Made by a program: the position numbers and the translations under genes
NCBI RefSeq assembly: GCF_014635085.1
Contig: NZ_BMCH01000001.1
Coordinates: forward strand, 465,151 to 529,150
Reading direction: 5' to 3'
Source of the DNA: Asaia siamensis
GTDB taxonomy: Bacteria; Pseudomonadota; Alphaproteobacteria; Acetobacterales; Acetobacteraceae
DNA: 64,000 nucleotides
Shown: positions 34,780 through 44,731 of the stretch, in pieces
Layout of the letters: every line of letters begins with the position of its first letter
Numbering within the stretch: position 1 is the first letter of the stretch
The notes under the pieces: model-generated
What the model was told of the DNA's origin: nothing
Database searches by the model: none
Seen by the model: the letters and a program-made list of their open reading frames with translations, nothing else

Positions 34780-35178
34780 ATGGCACGCGTAACCGTTGAA
34801 GATTGCATCGAAAAGGTTCCGAACCGCTTCGACCTCGTTCTCCTTGCTGCCCAGCGCGCCCGCGGCCTCTCGCGCGGTGAGGAAATGACCCTTGATCGCG
34901 ATAACGACAAGAATCCCGTCGTTGCCCTGCGCGAGATTGCTGAAGAAAAGGTCAATCTGAGCGCGCTCAAGGACGGTATCGTTCGTTCTCTCGCCCGCGC
35001 TCCCGAGCCCGAGCCTGTTGACGAAGAAGTCATGGATCTTATCCCGACCGATCAGAATATCTTCGGTCTGCAGGACGTCTCCACCGAAGAAGAACACGCC
35101 CACATGGCTGAAACGATGTCTCCTGCCGAGCTCGAGGCTTCCTTCGAGGCGGAATTTGGAGGACGCGGTCGCCGCTAA
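34780..35178 (+). CDS. rpoZ: RNA polymerase omega subunit
   Basis: Assists beta' folding and assembly of RNA polymerase. The core is [28 protein letters not shown], and [14 protein letters not shown] (residues 1-65 or so). It has 132 residues, about 40 more than E. coli omega. The extra C-terminal tail is rich in Glu and Asp, ending FGGRGRR. The start at 34780 follows GGGAAGAG. Its neighbour rel, 91 bases downstream, encodes the ppGpp enzyme; omega forms part of a ppGpp site in E. coli and the rpoZ-rel pairing is common. Confidence 0.95.
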   Translation: MARVTVEDCIEKVPNRFDLVLLAAQRARGLSRGEEMTLDRDNDKNPVVALREIAEEKVNLSALKDGIVRSLARAPEPEPVDEEVMDLIPTDQNIFGLQDVSTEEEHAHMAETMSPAELEASFEAEFGGRGRR

Positions 35179-35269
35179 TCTCTTGCGATGCCGGACCTTT
35201 ATGTGGTCCGGTATTGTCTCCGGGTCTGATGGGGCCCGGATGTGATCAGGATTGGGAGAGAGTACCGGC

Positions 35270-37525
35270 ATGTCTGACACCCTTCTCCCCGGCGCCGAAA
35301 TGGCAGCTTCGGTCCCCTCGATCTCCGGTCTCTTGCGCCGCATTGCAGGCTATGACCCCCATGCGGATCTAGCCCGCGTCGAAGAAGCCTATGCCGTCGC
35401 CGAAAAGGCGCATCGCGAGCAAAAGCGCGATAATGGCGAGCCCTACATCATCCATCCGATTGCAGTGGCCAATATCCTTGCGGGTTTCCGCATGGATGTG
35501 CCTTCGATCATGGTGGGGCTGCTGCATGATACGGTCGAAGATACCGGCATCACCCAAGCTTTTCTGAAAGAGCGCTTCGGCGAGACGGTCGCAAGCCTTG
35601 TTGATGGCGTGACCAAGCTGACGAGGCTTGAGCTTCAGTCAGATCGCACCAAGCAGGCCGAGAATTTCCGCAAGCTTGTTCTGGCAATGTCACGCGACAT
35701 CCGCGTGCTGATCGTCAAGCTGGCCGACCGTCTCCACAACATGCGCACGCTGCATTATGTCCAGCGGCAGGACCGCCGCTTGCGTATCGCGCGCGAGACC
35801 ATGGACATCTACGCGCCGCTTGCCGAGCGCATCGGTATGGACCGGGTCAAGACGGAACTGCAGAATCTCTCCTTTGAGCAACTCGAGCCCGAAGCCGACG
35901 CCACGATCAGGGCACGTCTGAACTTTCTGCGTGGCCATGGCGCCGATATCATCGAGCAGATCCGTACCGAGCTGAAAGAGCTTTGTGCAGAAGTCGGCCT
36001 TGAGCATGTCGATGTGACAGGGCGTGAGAAATCGCCTTTTTCGATCTGGGCGAAAATGCAAAAGCGCAATGTCGCTTTTGAGCAGCTTTCCGACATCATG
36101 GCATTTCGCGTGATCGTGCCGACACGTGATGCCTGCTATGCCGCCCTGGGTGCCATTCATGGCGCCTATCCCATGATTGCCGGGCGGTTCAAGGATTACA
36201 TCTCGACGCCCAAGGCGAACGGATATCAGAGCCTCCATACCGGGGTCACGCTTCGTCAGCCGCGCAATCAGAAGATCGAAGTCCAGATCCGCACCGCTGA
36301 TATGCATGACTTCGCCGAAAACGGTGTGGCCGCTCACTGGGCGTACAAGGAACGTGACGCTGCGCAGGCCTCGAACAGCGAAGTTGCAGCGCTGGGACTC
36401 AACAAGCTGCGCTGGGTGCAGGATCTTCTCGAAATTCTCGAGGATTCCGAGGCGCCGGACGAGTTTCTCGAGAACACGAAGCTCGAGCTTTATCAGGACC
36501 AGGTTTTCTGCTTCACCCCCAAGGGGCAGCTCATTTCCCTGCCACGCCGCGCGACGCCGGTCGATTTTGCCTATGCTGTGCATAGCCAGGTCGGTGATGC
36601 CTGCGTGGGGGCGAAGATCAATGGTCGCCTGATGCCGCTGCGGCATGAATTGCAGAACGGCGATCAGGTCGAGATCATGACCGCGCGTGGTGGCACGCCG
36701 TCGGCCTCGTGGGAACGCTTTGTCGTTACTGGCAAGGCGCGCGCGCGTATTCGCCGCTATGTTGCCTTGCAACAGCGCCAGGTCAATCTCGACACGGGGC
36801 GGACTGCCCTGGCCAAGGCTTTCCGTCAGGAAGGTGCCGATGGCAGCGAAAAAGTGCTCGAGACCCTGCTGCGCGATCTGCGCCAGCCTAGCATCGAGGA
36901 TCTATACGTTGCCGTTGGTACGGGGCAGATCGGCCCCCGTGACGTCGTCAATGCGGCTTACCCCGAGTTGCGTCAGACCCATCGTGCGCCGCGCATGGTG
37001 CCGGGCCTGTCGGGTCGCCTCGGCGGCGGTCTGGGTACGCCCGCGCGCTACGGGGCAAAGAGCGGTTCGATCATCAATGGCGTTGGCTCGGGCATCGCGA
37101 CACATTTCGCCGGGTGCTGTCACCCGCTGCCGGGCGACCCCATTGTCGGGATCATCGCGCAGGGCAAGGGCGTGACCATCCATCAGCGTCATTGCCAGAA
37201 TCTCAGTGCGTTCTCGTCTACGCCTGAGCGGTTCCTCGAGGTCGACTGGGACTACGAGGCCCTGGCGCAGGGCGAACGTGGCGCACCGCATATCGGACGT
37301 GTGAGTGTCATCGCCGCCAATGAATCCTCTGTGCTGACAACCCTCACCAACACGGCCTCGAAGCATAATGGCAGCGTGGTCAATCTGCGCATTCTCAACC
37401 GGCAGCTCGATTTCATGGAAATCCTCGTCGATCTGGAAGTGCGCGATGTGCGGCATCTTTCTGCAATGATCGCCGCGCTGCGTTCAGCGCAGGGGGTCAT
37501 GCAGGTCGAGCGTACGAAGAACTGA
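35270..37525 (+). CDS. rel: Bifunctional (p)ppGpp synthetase/hydrolase
   Basis: A long RSH enzyme of 751 residues that makes and degrades the stringent alarmone. The HD hydrolase domain has LLHDTVEDT and VKLADRLHNMRTL. The synthetase domain has DYISTPKANGYQSLHTG. A TGS domain (FCFTPKGQLISLPRRATPVD) and a C-terminal ACT domain (RVSVIAANESSVLTTLTN) follow, separated by a helical/zinc-finger region with HFAGCCHPLPGD. Both catalytic motifs look intact, so it is the single Rel type usual in alphaproteobacteria. ATG 35270 follows GGGAGAGA. Confidence 0.97.
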   Translation: MSDTLLPGAEMAASVPSISGLLRRIAGYDPHADLARVEEAYAVAEKAHREQKRDNGEPYIIHPIAVANILAGFRMDVPSIMVGLLHDTVEDTGITQAFLKERFGETVASLVDGVTKLTRLELQSDRTKQAENFRKLVLAMSRDIRVLIVKLADRLHNMRTLHYVQRQDRRLRIARETMDIYAPLAERIGMDRVKTELQNLSFEQLEPEADATIRARLNFLRGHGADIIEQIRTELKELCAEVGLEHVDVTGREKSPFSIWAKMQKRNVAFEQLSDIMAFRVIVPTRDACYAALGAIHGAYPMIAGRFKDYISTPKANGYQSLHTGVTLRQPRNQKIEVQIRTADMHDFAENGVAAHWAYKERDAAQASNSEVAALGLNKLRWVQDLLEILEDSEAPDEFLENTKLELYQDQVFCFTPKGQLISLPRRATPVDFAYAVHSQVGDACVGAKINGRLMPLRHELQNGDQVEIMTARGGTPSASWERFVVTGKARARIRRYVALQQRQVNLDTGRTALAKAFRQEGADGSEKVLETLLRDLRQPSIEDLYVAVGTGQIGPRDVVNAAYPELRQTHRAPRMVPGLSGRLGGGLGTPARYGAKSGSIINGVGSGIATHFAGCCHPLPGDPIVGIIAQGKGVTIHQRHCQNLSAFSSTPERFLEVDWDYEALAQGERGAPHIGRVSVIAANESSVLTTLTNTASKHNGSVVNLRILNRQLDFMEILVDLEVRDVRHLSAMIAALRSAQGVMQVERTKN

Positions 37526-37534
37526 CCTGACCTC

Positions 37535-37945
37535 ATGATACGCGGTATCGGCACGGATCTTTGCGACATGCGGCGTATTGCCCGCGCGCTGGAGCGTTCG
37601 GGAGATCGCTTTCTGGAGCGCAGCTTTACACCTGCCGAGATCGCCTATGCCAATACACGCAAGGGCGACGGGCGTCTGGGCATTCTGGCCAAACGCTGGG
37701 CAGCCAAGGAAGCCTGCGCAAAGGCTCTCGGGACCGGATTTCGTGATGGTCTGCACTTTACCGATATCGAGGTGCGCAACGATCCGCTCGGCAAGCCGCT
37801 GCTGCATCTTACCGGCAAGGCAGCTGACTGCCTGAATGCGATGGCCCTGCCGGGCGAGCGTGCCGATATTCAGGTGAGTCTCAGTGACGAGACCCCTTAT
37901 GCAATTGCCTATGTGATCGTGCAGTCAGTCTCGCAGCATTTGTGA
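37535..37945 (+). CDS. acpS: Holo-[acyl-carrier-protein] synthase
   Basis: Transfers 4'-phosphopantetheine from CoA to apo-ACP. It is 136 residues. MIRGIGTDLCDMRRIAR carries the magnesium Asp, and RWAAKEACAKALGTGF has the second acidic residue and CoA contact. It starts 9 bases after the rel stop, so it is in the same transcript. The later part of the operon is lepB-rnc-era. Confidence 0.96.
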   Translation: MIRGIGTDLCDMRRIARALERSGDRFLERSFTPAEIAYANTRKGDGRLGILAKRWAAKEACAKALGTGFRDGLHFTDIEVRNDPLGKPLLHLTGKAADCLNAMALPGERADIQVSLSDETPYAIAYVIVQSVSQHL

Positions 37946-37988
37946 TAGGCTGTCGCCAAATCCCCCATATCTGCGCTAAGAACCGGAA

Positions 37989-38783
37989 ATGACCGAAATG
38001 AATCCGGAGGCTTCGCCCTCCAAGCGAAAAGAAGACACCCCTCTGGAAATCGTTCGCTTCGTCGCGATCTGGATCATCGTGTTGATGGTGATACGAACGG
38101 TGCTGGTCGAGCCCTTCAATATTCCGAGCGCGTCGATGATTCCGACCCTTCAGGTCGGTGACTATATTATCGTTACGAAGTTCGATTATGGCTGGTCACG
38201 TTTTTCGATGCCGTTCTCGCCGCATCTTTTCGATGGCCGTATCTGGGGTACGACACCGCATCGCGGCGATGTGGCGGTGTTTCGCTACACCCAGAACAAT
38301 TCGATCGACTATATCAAGCGCATTATCGGTCTGCCTGGCGATCACATTCAGATGCGCGCGGGTGAGCTTTATCTGAACGGCACTCTGGTGCCGCGCCAGT
38401 CGCTTGGTCCCTATTCGGTCATGGATGAAAATCGCATGCCCCAGACGGGCATACGCTATCTCGAATCCCTGCCCGGCAGCGGTGGCGCGGCGACCGTGAC
38501 CCATCAGATCCTGAAGCAGACCGATGAGGGTGAGCAGAACGATACCCGCGAATATGTCGTGCCCGAGGGATATTTCTTCGCGATGGGCGACAATCGGGAC
38601 AATAGCGGCGACAGCCGCTTCCAGCGCGATAACGGGCAGGATCTTGGGTACGTGCCGATGGTCAATCTCGTCGGAAAGGCGCGTTTCGTGTTTTTCTCTT
38701 ATGAGGCCGTGCATCCGCTCTGGCAGTTCTGGCAATGGCCGTTCGAGATACGGTGGAGCCATCTTTTTGCGACCATGCATTGA
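37989..38783 (+). CDS. lepB: Signal peptidase I
   Basis: Cleaves signal peptides of exported proteins at the inner-membrane outer face. The 264-residue protein has an N-terminal helix (about 20-40, FVAIWIIVLMVIRTVLV) anchoring it. The nucleophile Ser is in NIPSASMIPTLQ, the general-base Lys in YIKRIIGLPGD, and FFAMGDNRDNSGDSR is the C-terminal signature box. It lies in the classic lepB-rnc-era order. Confidence 0.96.
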   Translation: MTEMNPEASPSKRKEDTPLEIVRFVAIWIIVLMVIRTVLVEPFNIPSASMIPTLQVGDYIIVTKFDYGWSRFSMPFSPHLFDGRIWGTTPHRGDVAVFRYTQNNSIDYIKRIIGLPGDHIQMRAGELYLNGTLVPRQSLGPYSVMDENRMPQTGIRYLESLPGSGGAATVTHQILKQTDEGEQNDTREYVVPEGYFFAMGDNRDNSGDSRFQRDNGQDLGYVPMVNLVGKARFVFFSYEAVHPLWQFWQWPFEIRWSHLFATMH

Positions 38784-38792
38784 GGCTCTGTC

Positions 38793-39542
38793 ATGACGGG
38801 TCATGACGACACTCTCGACGCGTTGCAGAAGGCTCTCGGTCATCGCTTTGCTGATCAAGGCCTGCTGCGTCAGGCCCTGACCCACCGCTCTGCCGTATCG
38901 TCGCGACAGGGACGGCGCGCGCCTCGCGGCGGAACCAAGCCGGTCGACGCCATTTCGAATGAGCGGCTCGAATTTATGGGTGACCGCGTTCTCGGGTTGC
39001 TTATGGCCGAGTGGCTGCTTGAGCAATTCCCCAATGAGCCCGAAGGGGCACTGGGGCCGCGTCATGCGTCTCTCGTGTCCCGTAACGCGCTGGCTCCTAT
39101 TGCCGAGAGTATCGGTGTGGCCGGGGCGTTGCGCATTGCCGAACACGAGGAGCAGGCCAATATCCGCAGCCTTGCCAATGTGCAGGCCGACGCGATGGAG
39201 GCCCTGCTGGGCGCCATCTATCTTGATGGCGGGCTCGAACCCGCACGCCGTCTCGTGCGCGAAAAATGGAAAGATCTGCTCCTGTCGCAGATAACCCCGC
39301 CCAAGGACCCAAAGACGGCCTTGCAGGAATTTGTGCTTGCGCGCGGCTCCGCCTTGCCGGAATACGAGACCCTGTCGATGGAAGGCCCATCGCATGCGCC
39401 GCGCTTTACCGTTGCGGTTTCTGCTATGGGTGAGGCAGGTGAGGGTGTTGCAGGAAGCAAACGCCAGGCCGAGAGCGAAGCGGCGACAGCCCTCCTCCGG
39501 CGATTGAACCGTAGCCGTAAAGGCACGAAGGATAAGAAATGA
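38793..39542 (+). CDS. rnc: Ribonuclease III
   Basis: Cleaves double-stranded RNA in rRNA precursors and mRNAs. It is 249 residues. NERLEFMGDRVLGL is the RNase III signature with metal acids, and ADAMEALLGAIYLDGG is the second acidic cluster. The dsRNA-binding domain spans the last 70-80 residues (PKTALQEFVLARG and ending in a basic tail). A 15-residue Arg-rich insert (SRQGRRAPRGGTK) near residue 35 is unusual. The stop overlaps era by 4 bases. Confidence 0.96.
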   Translation: MTGHDDTLDALQKALGHRFADQGLLRQALTHRSAVSSRQGRRAPRGGTKPVDAISNERLEFMGDRVLGLLMAEWLLEQFPNEPEGALGPRHASLVSRNALAPIAESIGVAGALRIAEHEEQANIRSLANVQADAMEALLGAIYLDGGLEPARRLVREKWKDLLLSQITPPKDPKTALQEFVLARGSALPEYETLSMEGPSHAPRFTVAVSAMGEAGEGVAGSKRQAESEAATALLRRLNRSRKGTKDKK

Positions 39543-40429
39543 CGACACGTTGTGGTTTCGTCGCCCTTGTGGGGGCACCGAATGCCGGAAAATCAACCCT
39601 GATCAACCGCATGACCGGCACGAAGCTGTCGATCGTGAGCCCGAAGGCGCAGACAACGCGCTTCAGGGTTCTCGGTATTTTGATGCGCCAGACAACGCAG
39701 ATTCTGCTTGTCGACACACCTGGCATTTTCAAGCCAAGGCGCAAGCTGGATCGTGCGATGGTCGCCGCAGCCTGGACCGGCTCACAGGACGCCGATATTT
39801 CGCTCCTGCTGATCGATGCGAAGGCGGGTATTCGCGAAGAATCGCAGGCTGTCATTGAGACCCTCGCCAAGCAGAAGCGCCGCGTCTGGCTGGTGCTGAA
39901 CAAGACCGACCTGATTGGTGCCCAGCAGCTTCTGCCTCTCACCAAGGCCATCACAGATCAGCTGGCGGTTGAGCATGTCTTCATGCTCAGTGCACGATCC
40001 GGCGATGGTGTGGACGATCTGCTTGACCATCTGGCGGCAGAACTGCCCGAGGGGCCCTATCTCTATCCTGAAGATGATCTGACTGATCTGCCCGACCGTC
40101 TGCTGGCGGCCGAACTGGTGCGTGAACAGATCTTCATGCAGACGCATGAGGAAATTCCCTATCAGGCAACGGTCGAGACCGAGAGCTTCAAGGAGCGGCC
40201 CGACGGCTCAGTGCGTATCGATGCAACGATCTACGTGTCGCGTCCGGGGCACAAGGCCATTCTCATTGGCGAGGGCGGTCGCAAGATTCGCAGCATCGGC
40301 GAGCGGGCGCGTCTTGATCTGGGGCGTCTGCTTGAAAGGCCCTGCCATCTTTTCCTCAACGTGCGCGAGCGCGCCGGCTGGGATGAGGAAAAGGCCAGAC
40401 TGCGGGCTATCGGTCTGGATGACGCCTGA
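39539..40429 (+). CDS. era: GTPase Era
   Basis: A 16S rRNA-binding GTPase in 30S maturation, 296 residues. G1 is GAPNAGKSTL, G3 is DTPGIF, G4 is NKTD, and a KH domain closes the protein (from IDATIYVSRPGHKAILIGEGG). The ATGA overlap with rnc indicates coupling. A GC-rich inverted repeat (40451-40457 with 40466-40472) without a good T-run follows, then pyrH. Confidence 0.97.
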   Translation: MTTRCGFVALVGAPNAGKSTLINRMTGTKLSIVSPKAQTTRFRVLGILMRQTTQILLVDTPGIFKPRRKLDRAMVAAAWTGSQDADISLLLIDAKAGIREESQAVIETLAKQKRRVWLVLNKTDLIGAQQLLPLTKAITDQLAVEHVFMLSARSGDGVDDLLDHLAAELPEGPYLYPEDDLTDLPDRLLAAELVREQIFMQTHEEIPYQATVETESFKERPDGSVRIDATIYVSRPGHKAILIGEGGRKIRSIGERARLDLGRLLERPCHLFLNVRERAGWDEEKARLRAIGLDDA

Positions 40430-40516
40430 GAAGTTCTTGTGAGGACAGGCCGCGCCCTATAAGAGGGGCGCGGGTTGTAAAATGGCCTTCATAAGGCTGC
40501 AACGAAAGAGGATGCG

Positions 40517-41245
40517 ATGACCGAAACTCCTGCACGCTACAAGCGCGTTCTTCTCAAGGTTTCGGGCGAGGCCCTCATGGGCAAGGGCTCTTTCGGCATC
40601 GAGCCGCAGATCGTCGAAGAGATCGCGAATGATGTTGCCCTGGTCTCGCGTAGTGGCGTGCAGGTCTGTCTTGTTATCGGCGGCGGCAATATCTTCCGCG
40701 GTGTCGCAGCGGCGGCCAAGGGCATGGATCGTGCCCAGGGCGACTATGCCGGCATGCTGGCGACGGTCATCAATGCATTGATGATGCAGAACGCGCTCGA
40801 AAAAGCCGGGATCGATACGCGCGTCATGTCGGCCATTCAGATGTCCTCGATCGCCGAGCCCTATATCCGTCGTCGTGCCGTGCGCCATATGGAAAAGGGG
40901 CGCGTGGTCATCTTTGCAGCCGGAACCGGCAATCCGTTCTTCACAACAGACACGGCGGCAGCGTTGCGTGCCAACGAGATGGAATGCGACGTCTTGCTCA
41001 AGGGCACCCAGGTCGATGGCGTCTATTCTGCCGATCCGCGCCGCGTGCCCGATGCCGAGCGCTATGATGAACTGTCCTATATGGATGTGCTCTCGCGCGA
41101 TCTGAGCGTGATGGATGCGACGGCCATTTCGCTCGCTCGCGAGAATCGTCTGCCAATTATCGTATTCAATATTCATGCACCGGGAGCCTTTGCCAGCGTG
41201 ATGCGCGGCGAAGGGCGTTTCACCCGGATTATCGAAACGGCTTGA
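40517..41245 (+). CDS. pyrH: UMP kinase
   Basis: Phosphorylates UMP to UDP, feeding RNA, DNA and UDP-sugars including the UDP-GlcNAc used by LpxA. It is 242 residues of the amino-acid-kinase fold: [24 protein letters not shown], and [17 protein letters not shown]. rpsB and tsf, which usually precede pyrH, are not here. frr follows 51 bases later. Confidence 0.97.
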   Translation: MTETPARYKRVLLKVSGEALMGKGSFGIEPQIVEEIANDVALVSRSGVQVCLVIGGGNIFRGVAAAAKGMDRAQGDYAGMLATVINALMMQNALEKAGIDTRVMSAIQMSSIAEPYIRRRAVRHMEKGRVVIFAAGTGNPFFTTDTAAALRANEMECDVLLKGTQVDGVYSADPRRVPDAERYDELSYMDVLSRDLSVMDATAISLARENRLPIIVFNIHAPGAFASVMRGEGRFTRIIETA

Positions 41246-41296
41246 ACTGGGCGCCATCAGACGCCCCCCTTTTGAATATCCGTAAAGGAGAGAACA

Positions 41297-41863
41297 ATGC
41301 CTGCTGAGCTGAACGACCTGCTCGAAGATCTGACCCGCCGTATGGATGGCGCCATGGAAAGCCTGCGCCGCGACCTGTCCGGTCTGCGTTCGGGCCGTGC
41401 GAGCCCGAACCTGCTCGAGCCGGTTCGTGTCGAGGCCTATGGCAGCGATGTGCCGCTGTCTCAGGTCGGGTCGATTGCGGTTCCCGAAGCCCGTATGCTG
41501 ACGGTGTCGGTCTGGGATCGCGGGCTCGTTGGTGCCGTTGAGCGCGCCATTCGTGATTCCGGTCTGGGCCTCAACCCTGCGGCAGACGGGCAGACGGTAC
41601 GTGTGCCGATTCCCCAGCTGACCGAAGAGCGTCGTAATGAGCTGGCGCGCGCTGCCGGTCGTTATGCCGAGAACGGCAAGATCGCCGTGCGTAACGTGCG
41701 CCGCGATGGCATGGATCAGATCAAGACCCATGAGAAAAAAAGCGAAATCAGCCAGGATGACATGAAGGTCTGGTCCGATGGCGTGCAGAAGCTGACGGAT
41801 CAATACGTCAAGAAGGTCGATGACATGCTCGCGGACAAGGAACGCGAAATCAAGCAAGTCTGA
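41297..41863 (+). CDS. frr: Ribosome recycling factor
   Basis: Works with EF-G to split ribosomes after termination. It is 188 residues of two-domain RRF form: helical bundle with [21 protein letters not shown], then the beta domain [14 protein letters not shown], then [12 protein letters not shown] and [14 protein letters not shown] strong Shine-Dalgarno AAAGGAGAG precedes the start. Confidence 0.97.
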   Translation: MPAELNDLLEDLTRRMDGAMESLRRDLSGLRSGRASPNLLEPVRVEAYGSDVPLSQVGSIAVPEARMLTVSVWDRGLVGAVERAIRDSGLGLNPAADGQTVRVPIPQLTEERRNELARAAGRYAENGKIAVRNVRRDGMDQIKTHEKKSEISQDDMKVWSDGVQKLTDQYVKKVDDMLADKEREIKQV

Positions 41864-41872
41864 TCAGGCGCC

Positions 41873-42640
41873 GTGTCCTCCTCACGCACCCTTCCTGCCG
41901 CAGCAGCGGACCCTGCGCCCGGCATTGTGCCGCGTCACGTTGCTGTCATCATGGATGGCAACGGGCGCTGGGCACGCGCACGTGGTAAGCCGGTGATGGC
42001 TGGCCATCGTGCTGGGGCTGAAGCCGTCAAACGTTGCGTGAAGGCCGCCATCCTCTCGGGTGTACGCTATCTGACGCTTTACGCGTTTTCTTCCGAGAAC
42101 TGGCAGCGGACGACAGAAGAGGTCTCTGACCTGACCTCCCTGCTGAGGTTCTATCTGCGCCATAAGGTTGCCGAGTTGCATGAGCAGAATGTCCGGCTCG
42201 AATTCATCGGCGATCTGTCCCGGTTCGATGCCGGGCTGCGGGCGGAGATTGAGCGCGCCAGAAATCTTACCGCCCGCAATGGGCGCCTGACACTCATTCT
42301 GGCGCTTTCCTACGGCGCCCGGCATGACATGCTTGCTGCGGCGCAGCGTCTTGCGCTGGCCTCGGTCCGGGGGGAAATCGATCCCGCATCGCTTACAGAG
42401 CAGGATTTCAGGGATCACCTGCAGACATCGACCTTTCCTGACCCAGATCTCATTGTGCGCACCAGTGGCGAGCGGCGCCTCTCCAATTTTCTGCTCTGGG
42501 AATCGGCCTACGCCGAATTGTCTTTTCTCGACGTGATGTGGCCGGATTTTGATGAGACCCATTTCGCAGCGCTTTTGACCGATTTCGCTGGACGTGAGCG
42601 CCGGTTCGGCAGGCGTCTGCAGCCGGATCCCGTATTGTGA
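41873..42640 (+). CDS. uppS: Isoprenyl transferase (undecaprenyl diphosphate synthase)
   Basis: Makes undecaprenyl diphosphate, the lipid carrier for wall and O-antigen synthesis. It is 255 residues. IMDGNGRWARARGKP is the catalytic/metal loop, HRAGAEAVKR follows, SSENWQRT and RTSGERRLSNFLLWESAYAE are late family motifs. The start is GTG at 41873, only 9 bases after frr. The stop overlaps cdsA in GTGA. Confidence 0.96.
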   Translation: MSSSRTLPAAAADPAPGIVPRHVAVIMDGNGRWARARGKPVMAGHRAGAEAVKRCVKAAILSGVRYLTLYAFSSENWQRTTEEVSDLTSLLRFYLRHKVAELHEQNVRLEFIGDLSRFDAGLRAEIERARNLTARNGRLTLILALSYGARHDMLAAAQRLALASVRGEIDPASLTEQDFRDHLQTSTFPDPDLIVRTSGERRLSNFLLWESAYAELSFLDVMWPDFDETHFAALLTDFAGRERRFGRRLQPDPVL

Positions 42641-43509
42641 CATCCAGCAGCGCCAATCCGCGCTGGTCCGATCTGCGCCTGCGCCTGATTTCCGCAAGCG
42701 TGATCGTTCCTGTTGCGCTTTTGTGTATCTGGGCAGGCGGCAGCGCCTATCGCCTCATGATCCTGCTCGTGAGTATCGGCCTCGTCTATGAGGGCGCGGC
42801 AATGGCCGGGCTGAGCTGGCAGAAAGGTGCGCGCAATTGGCGAGGCGCTCTGCTTCTGCTCTGGCCGCCCCTTGGATTGCTGCTAGCCATGAAGGGCGAG
42901 TGGCGCGCCGCTCTTGGGCTAGCGCTCTCTGCCGCGATTTTCGGCGCTGCCCAATGGGCGTGCGTTGCTGTTGCCAGTCTTGGCGGGTTGTCTCTGCTGT
43001 GGTTGCGTGAGCAGCCCGGTACGGGTGCCCTGCCCGTACTCTTTATCATTCTTGTCGTGATTGCCAGCGATAGCGGGGCCTACATGGCCGGGCGCATTAT
43101 CGGTGGGCCAAAACTGGCCCCGAGCATTTCGCCAGGCAAGACACGCTCCGGCGCGGCAGGCGGGCTTGTGGCGGCAGGGCTGGCAGGGCTGGCAGTTGCC
43201 GGTTGCTCGGGGCAGGGCGGTCTTGCTGGCGGGGCAGTCTGGGGAATGATCCTTGGCTGCGCTGCGCAATGCGGCGATCTTGCCGAGAGCGCTGCCAAGC
43301 GTCGTGTCGGCATCAAGGATTCCGGCTGGCTCATTCCCGGCCATGGGGGGCTTCTGGACCGCTTTGACGGGCTTCTAGCGGCGGCACCTTTGGCCGCTCT
43401 GGTTTCTCTTGCCGTGCCGGGGCAGGTTTTCTGGACCGCTCTTCCAGTCGATATCCTGGGCGCCCTTCTGCATCCGTTCTTTCCGTCTTTCTCTGCTTTC
43501 TCGCATTGA
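42637..43509 (+). CDS. cdsA: Phosphatidate cytidylyltransferase
   Basis: Makes CDP-diacylglycerol, precursor to all phospholipids. An integral membrane protein of 290 residues with about eight helices. The CdsA signature is near the end: SDSGAYMAGRIIGGPKLAP, SPGKTRSGAAGG, then KRRVGIKDSGWLIPGHGG, LLDRFDGLL. GTG start coupled to uppS. Confidence 0.95.
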   Translation: MTSSSANPRWSDLRLRLISASVIVPVALLCIWAGGSAYRLMILLVSIGLVYEGAAMAGLSWQKGARNWRGALLLLWPPLGLLLAMKGEWRAALGLALSAAIFGAAQWACVAVASLGGLSLLWLREQPGTGALPVLFIILVVIASDSGAYMAGRIIGGPKLAPSISPGKTRSGAAGGLVAAGLAGLAVAGCSGQGGLAGGAVWGMILGCAAQCGDLAESAAKRRVGIKDSGWLIPGHGGLLDRFDGLLAAAPLAALVSLAVPGQVFWTALPVDILGALLHPFFPSFSAFSH

Positions 43510-43528
43510 TCTGGAGTATCCTGAGATC

Positions 43529-44731
43529 ATGACCTCCTCACCGCGCAGCGTTACCGTTCTGGGTAGCACCGGCAGCATCGGCTGCTCTACAATCGATCTT
43601 CTGCTGGCCGAGCCGGAGCGTTTTCAGGTTCGTGCGCTTGTGGGTGGCCGCAATGTGGCCCTGCTCGCAGAGCAGGCCCGTGCCCTTCATGCAGAAATCG
43701 CGGTGATTAATGACGAGACGCTGCTCGATGATCTGCGTGGCAGATTGCAGGGGAGCGGCGTGAAAGTTGCAGCCGGGCGTCAGGCGGTCATCGAAGCCGC
43801 AGCCATGGAAGCTGACTGGACGATGGCCGCCATAACCGGAGCAGCCGGGCTGGAGCCCACCCTGGCCGCGACCCGCAATGGTCATTCCATCGCCCTGGCG
43901 AACAAGGAGGCTCTGGTCAGCGCGGGTGATGTCATGCTGCGCGAGGTTGCTACGGCGAAGGCGACCCTGCTTCCGGTTGATTCCGAGCATAACGCTATCT
44001 TCCAGAGCCTGACGGGCAGCCCGATCGAGAGCATCGAGAAAATCATTCTCACGGCATCGGGCGGTCCATTCCGTTGCGCGTCACTTGAGACCATGCGTGA
44101 GGCAACACCGGAACACGCACTCAAGCATCCGACATGGAGCATGGGCGCCAAGATCACCATCGATTCGGCCTCCATGGCCAATAAAGGACTTGAGGTCATC
44201 GAGGCCGCGCGTATTTTCGGTTTGAGCAACGAGCAGATCGACGTGCTGGTGCATCCGCAATCTGCGGTGCATGGTCTGGTGCAGTTCCGCGATGGCAGTC
44301 TGATCGCCCAGCTCGGCGCGCCTGATATGCGCGTGCCGATCGCCAATACGCTGGCATGGCCGGATCGCATGCAGACCAATGCCCCGCGTCTGGACCTCGC
44401 AGCACTCGCGCGCCTCGATTTCGAAGCGCCCGACGAGGTTCGGTTCCCCGCGCTGCGTCTGGCGCGTGAGGCACTCGTCGCAGGATCTGCCTCGCCGACA
44501 ATTTTCTCGGCAGCCAATGAGATTGCTGTCGAGGCGTTTCTGAACCGTCGTATCGGCTTTCTGGGCATTGGCGATACCATTGCCTATGCCATGGAGACGC
44601 TTGGCGCGCCGAAGCTCGATACGCTTGACGATGTGCTGCATTGGGATGCGGAAGCGCGTCGCGTTGCAGAAATCTTTGTTTCGCGTGAGCGCAGCAACTC
44701 TCTCAATAGCGCGGTGTCTCTCCATGCATGA
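43529..44731 (+). CDS. dxr: 1-deoxy-D-xylulose 5-phosphate reductoisomerase
   Basis: Converts DXP to MEP using NADPH, the second step of isoprenoid synthesis that ultimately feeds UppS. It is 400 residues. GSTGSIG is the NADPH loop near residue 10, VDSEHNAIFQSL and ASGGPFR are active-site motifs, and HPTWSMGAKITIDSASM binds metal and substrate. Start ATG 43529 with CTGGAG upstream. Its end overlaps rseP by 8 bases. Confidence 0.97.
   Translation: MTSSPRSVTVLGSTGSIGCSTIDLLLAEPERFQVRALVGGRNVALLAEQARALHAEIAVINDETLLDDLRGRLQGSGVKVAAGRQAVIEAAAMEADWTMAAITGAAGLEPTLAATRNGHSIALANKEALVSAGDVMLREVATAKATLLPVDSEHNAIFQSLTGSPIESIEKIILTASGGPFRCASLETMREATPEHALKHPTWSMGAKITIDSASMANKGLEVIEAARIFGLSNEQIDVLVHPQSAVHGLVQFRDGSLIAQLGAPDMRVPIANTLAWPDRMQTNAPRLDLAALARLDFEAPDEVRFPALRLAREALVAGSASPTIFSAANEIAVEAFLNRRIGFLGIGDTIAYAMETLGAPKLDTLDDVLHWDAEARRVAEIFVSRERSNSLNSAVSLHA

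Noticed and set aside
38196-39596. Minus-strand 466-codon frame across lepB and rnc
   Set aside because: Antisense to two conserved genes.
40457-41857. Minus-strand 466-codon frame across pyrH and frr
   Set aside because: Antisense to two conserved genes; no domain.
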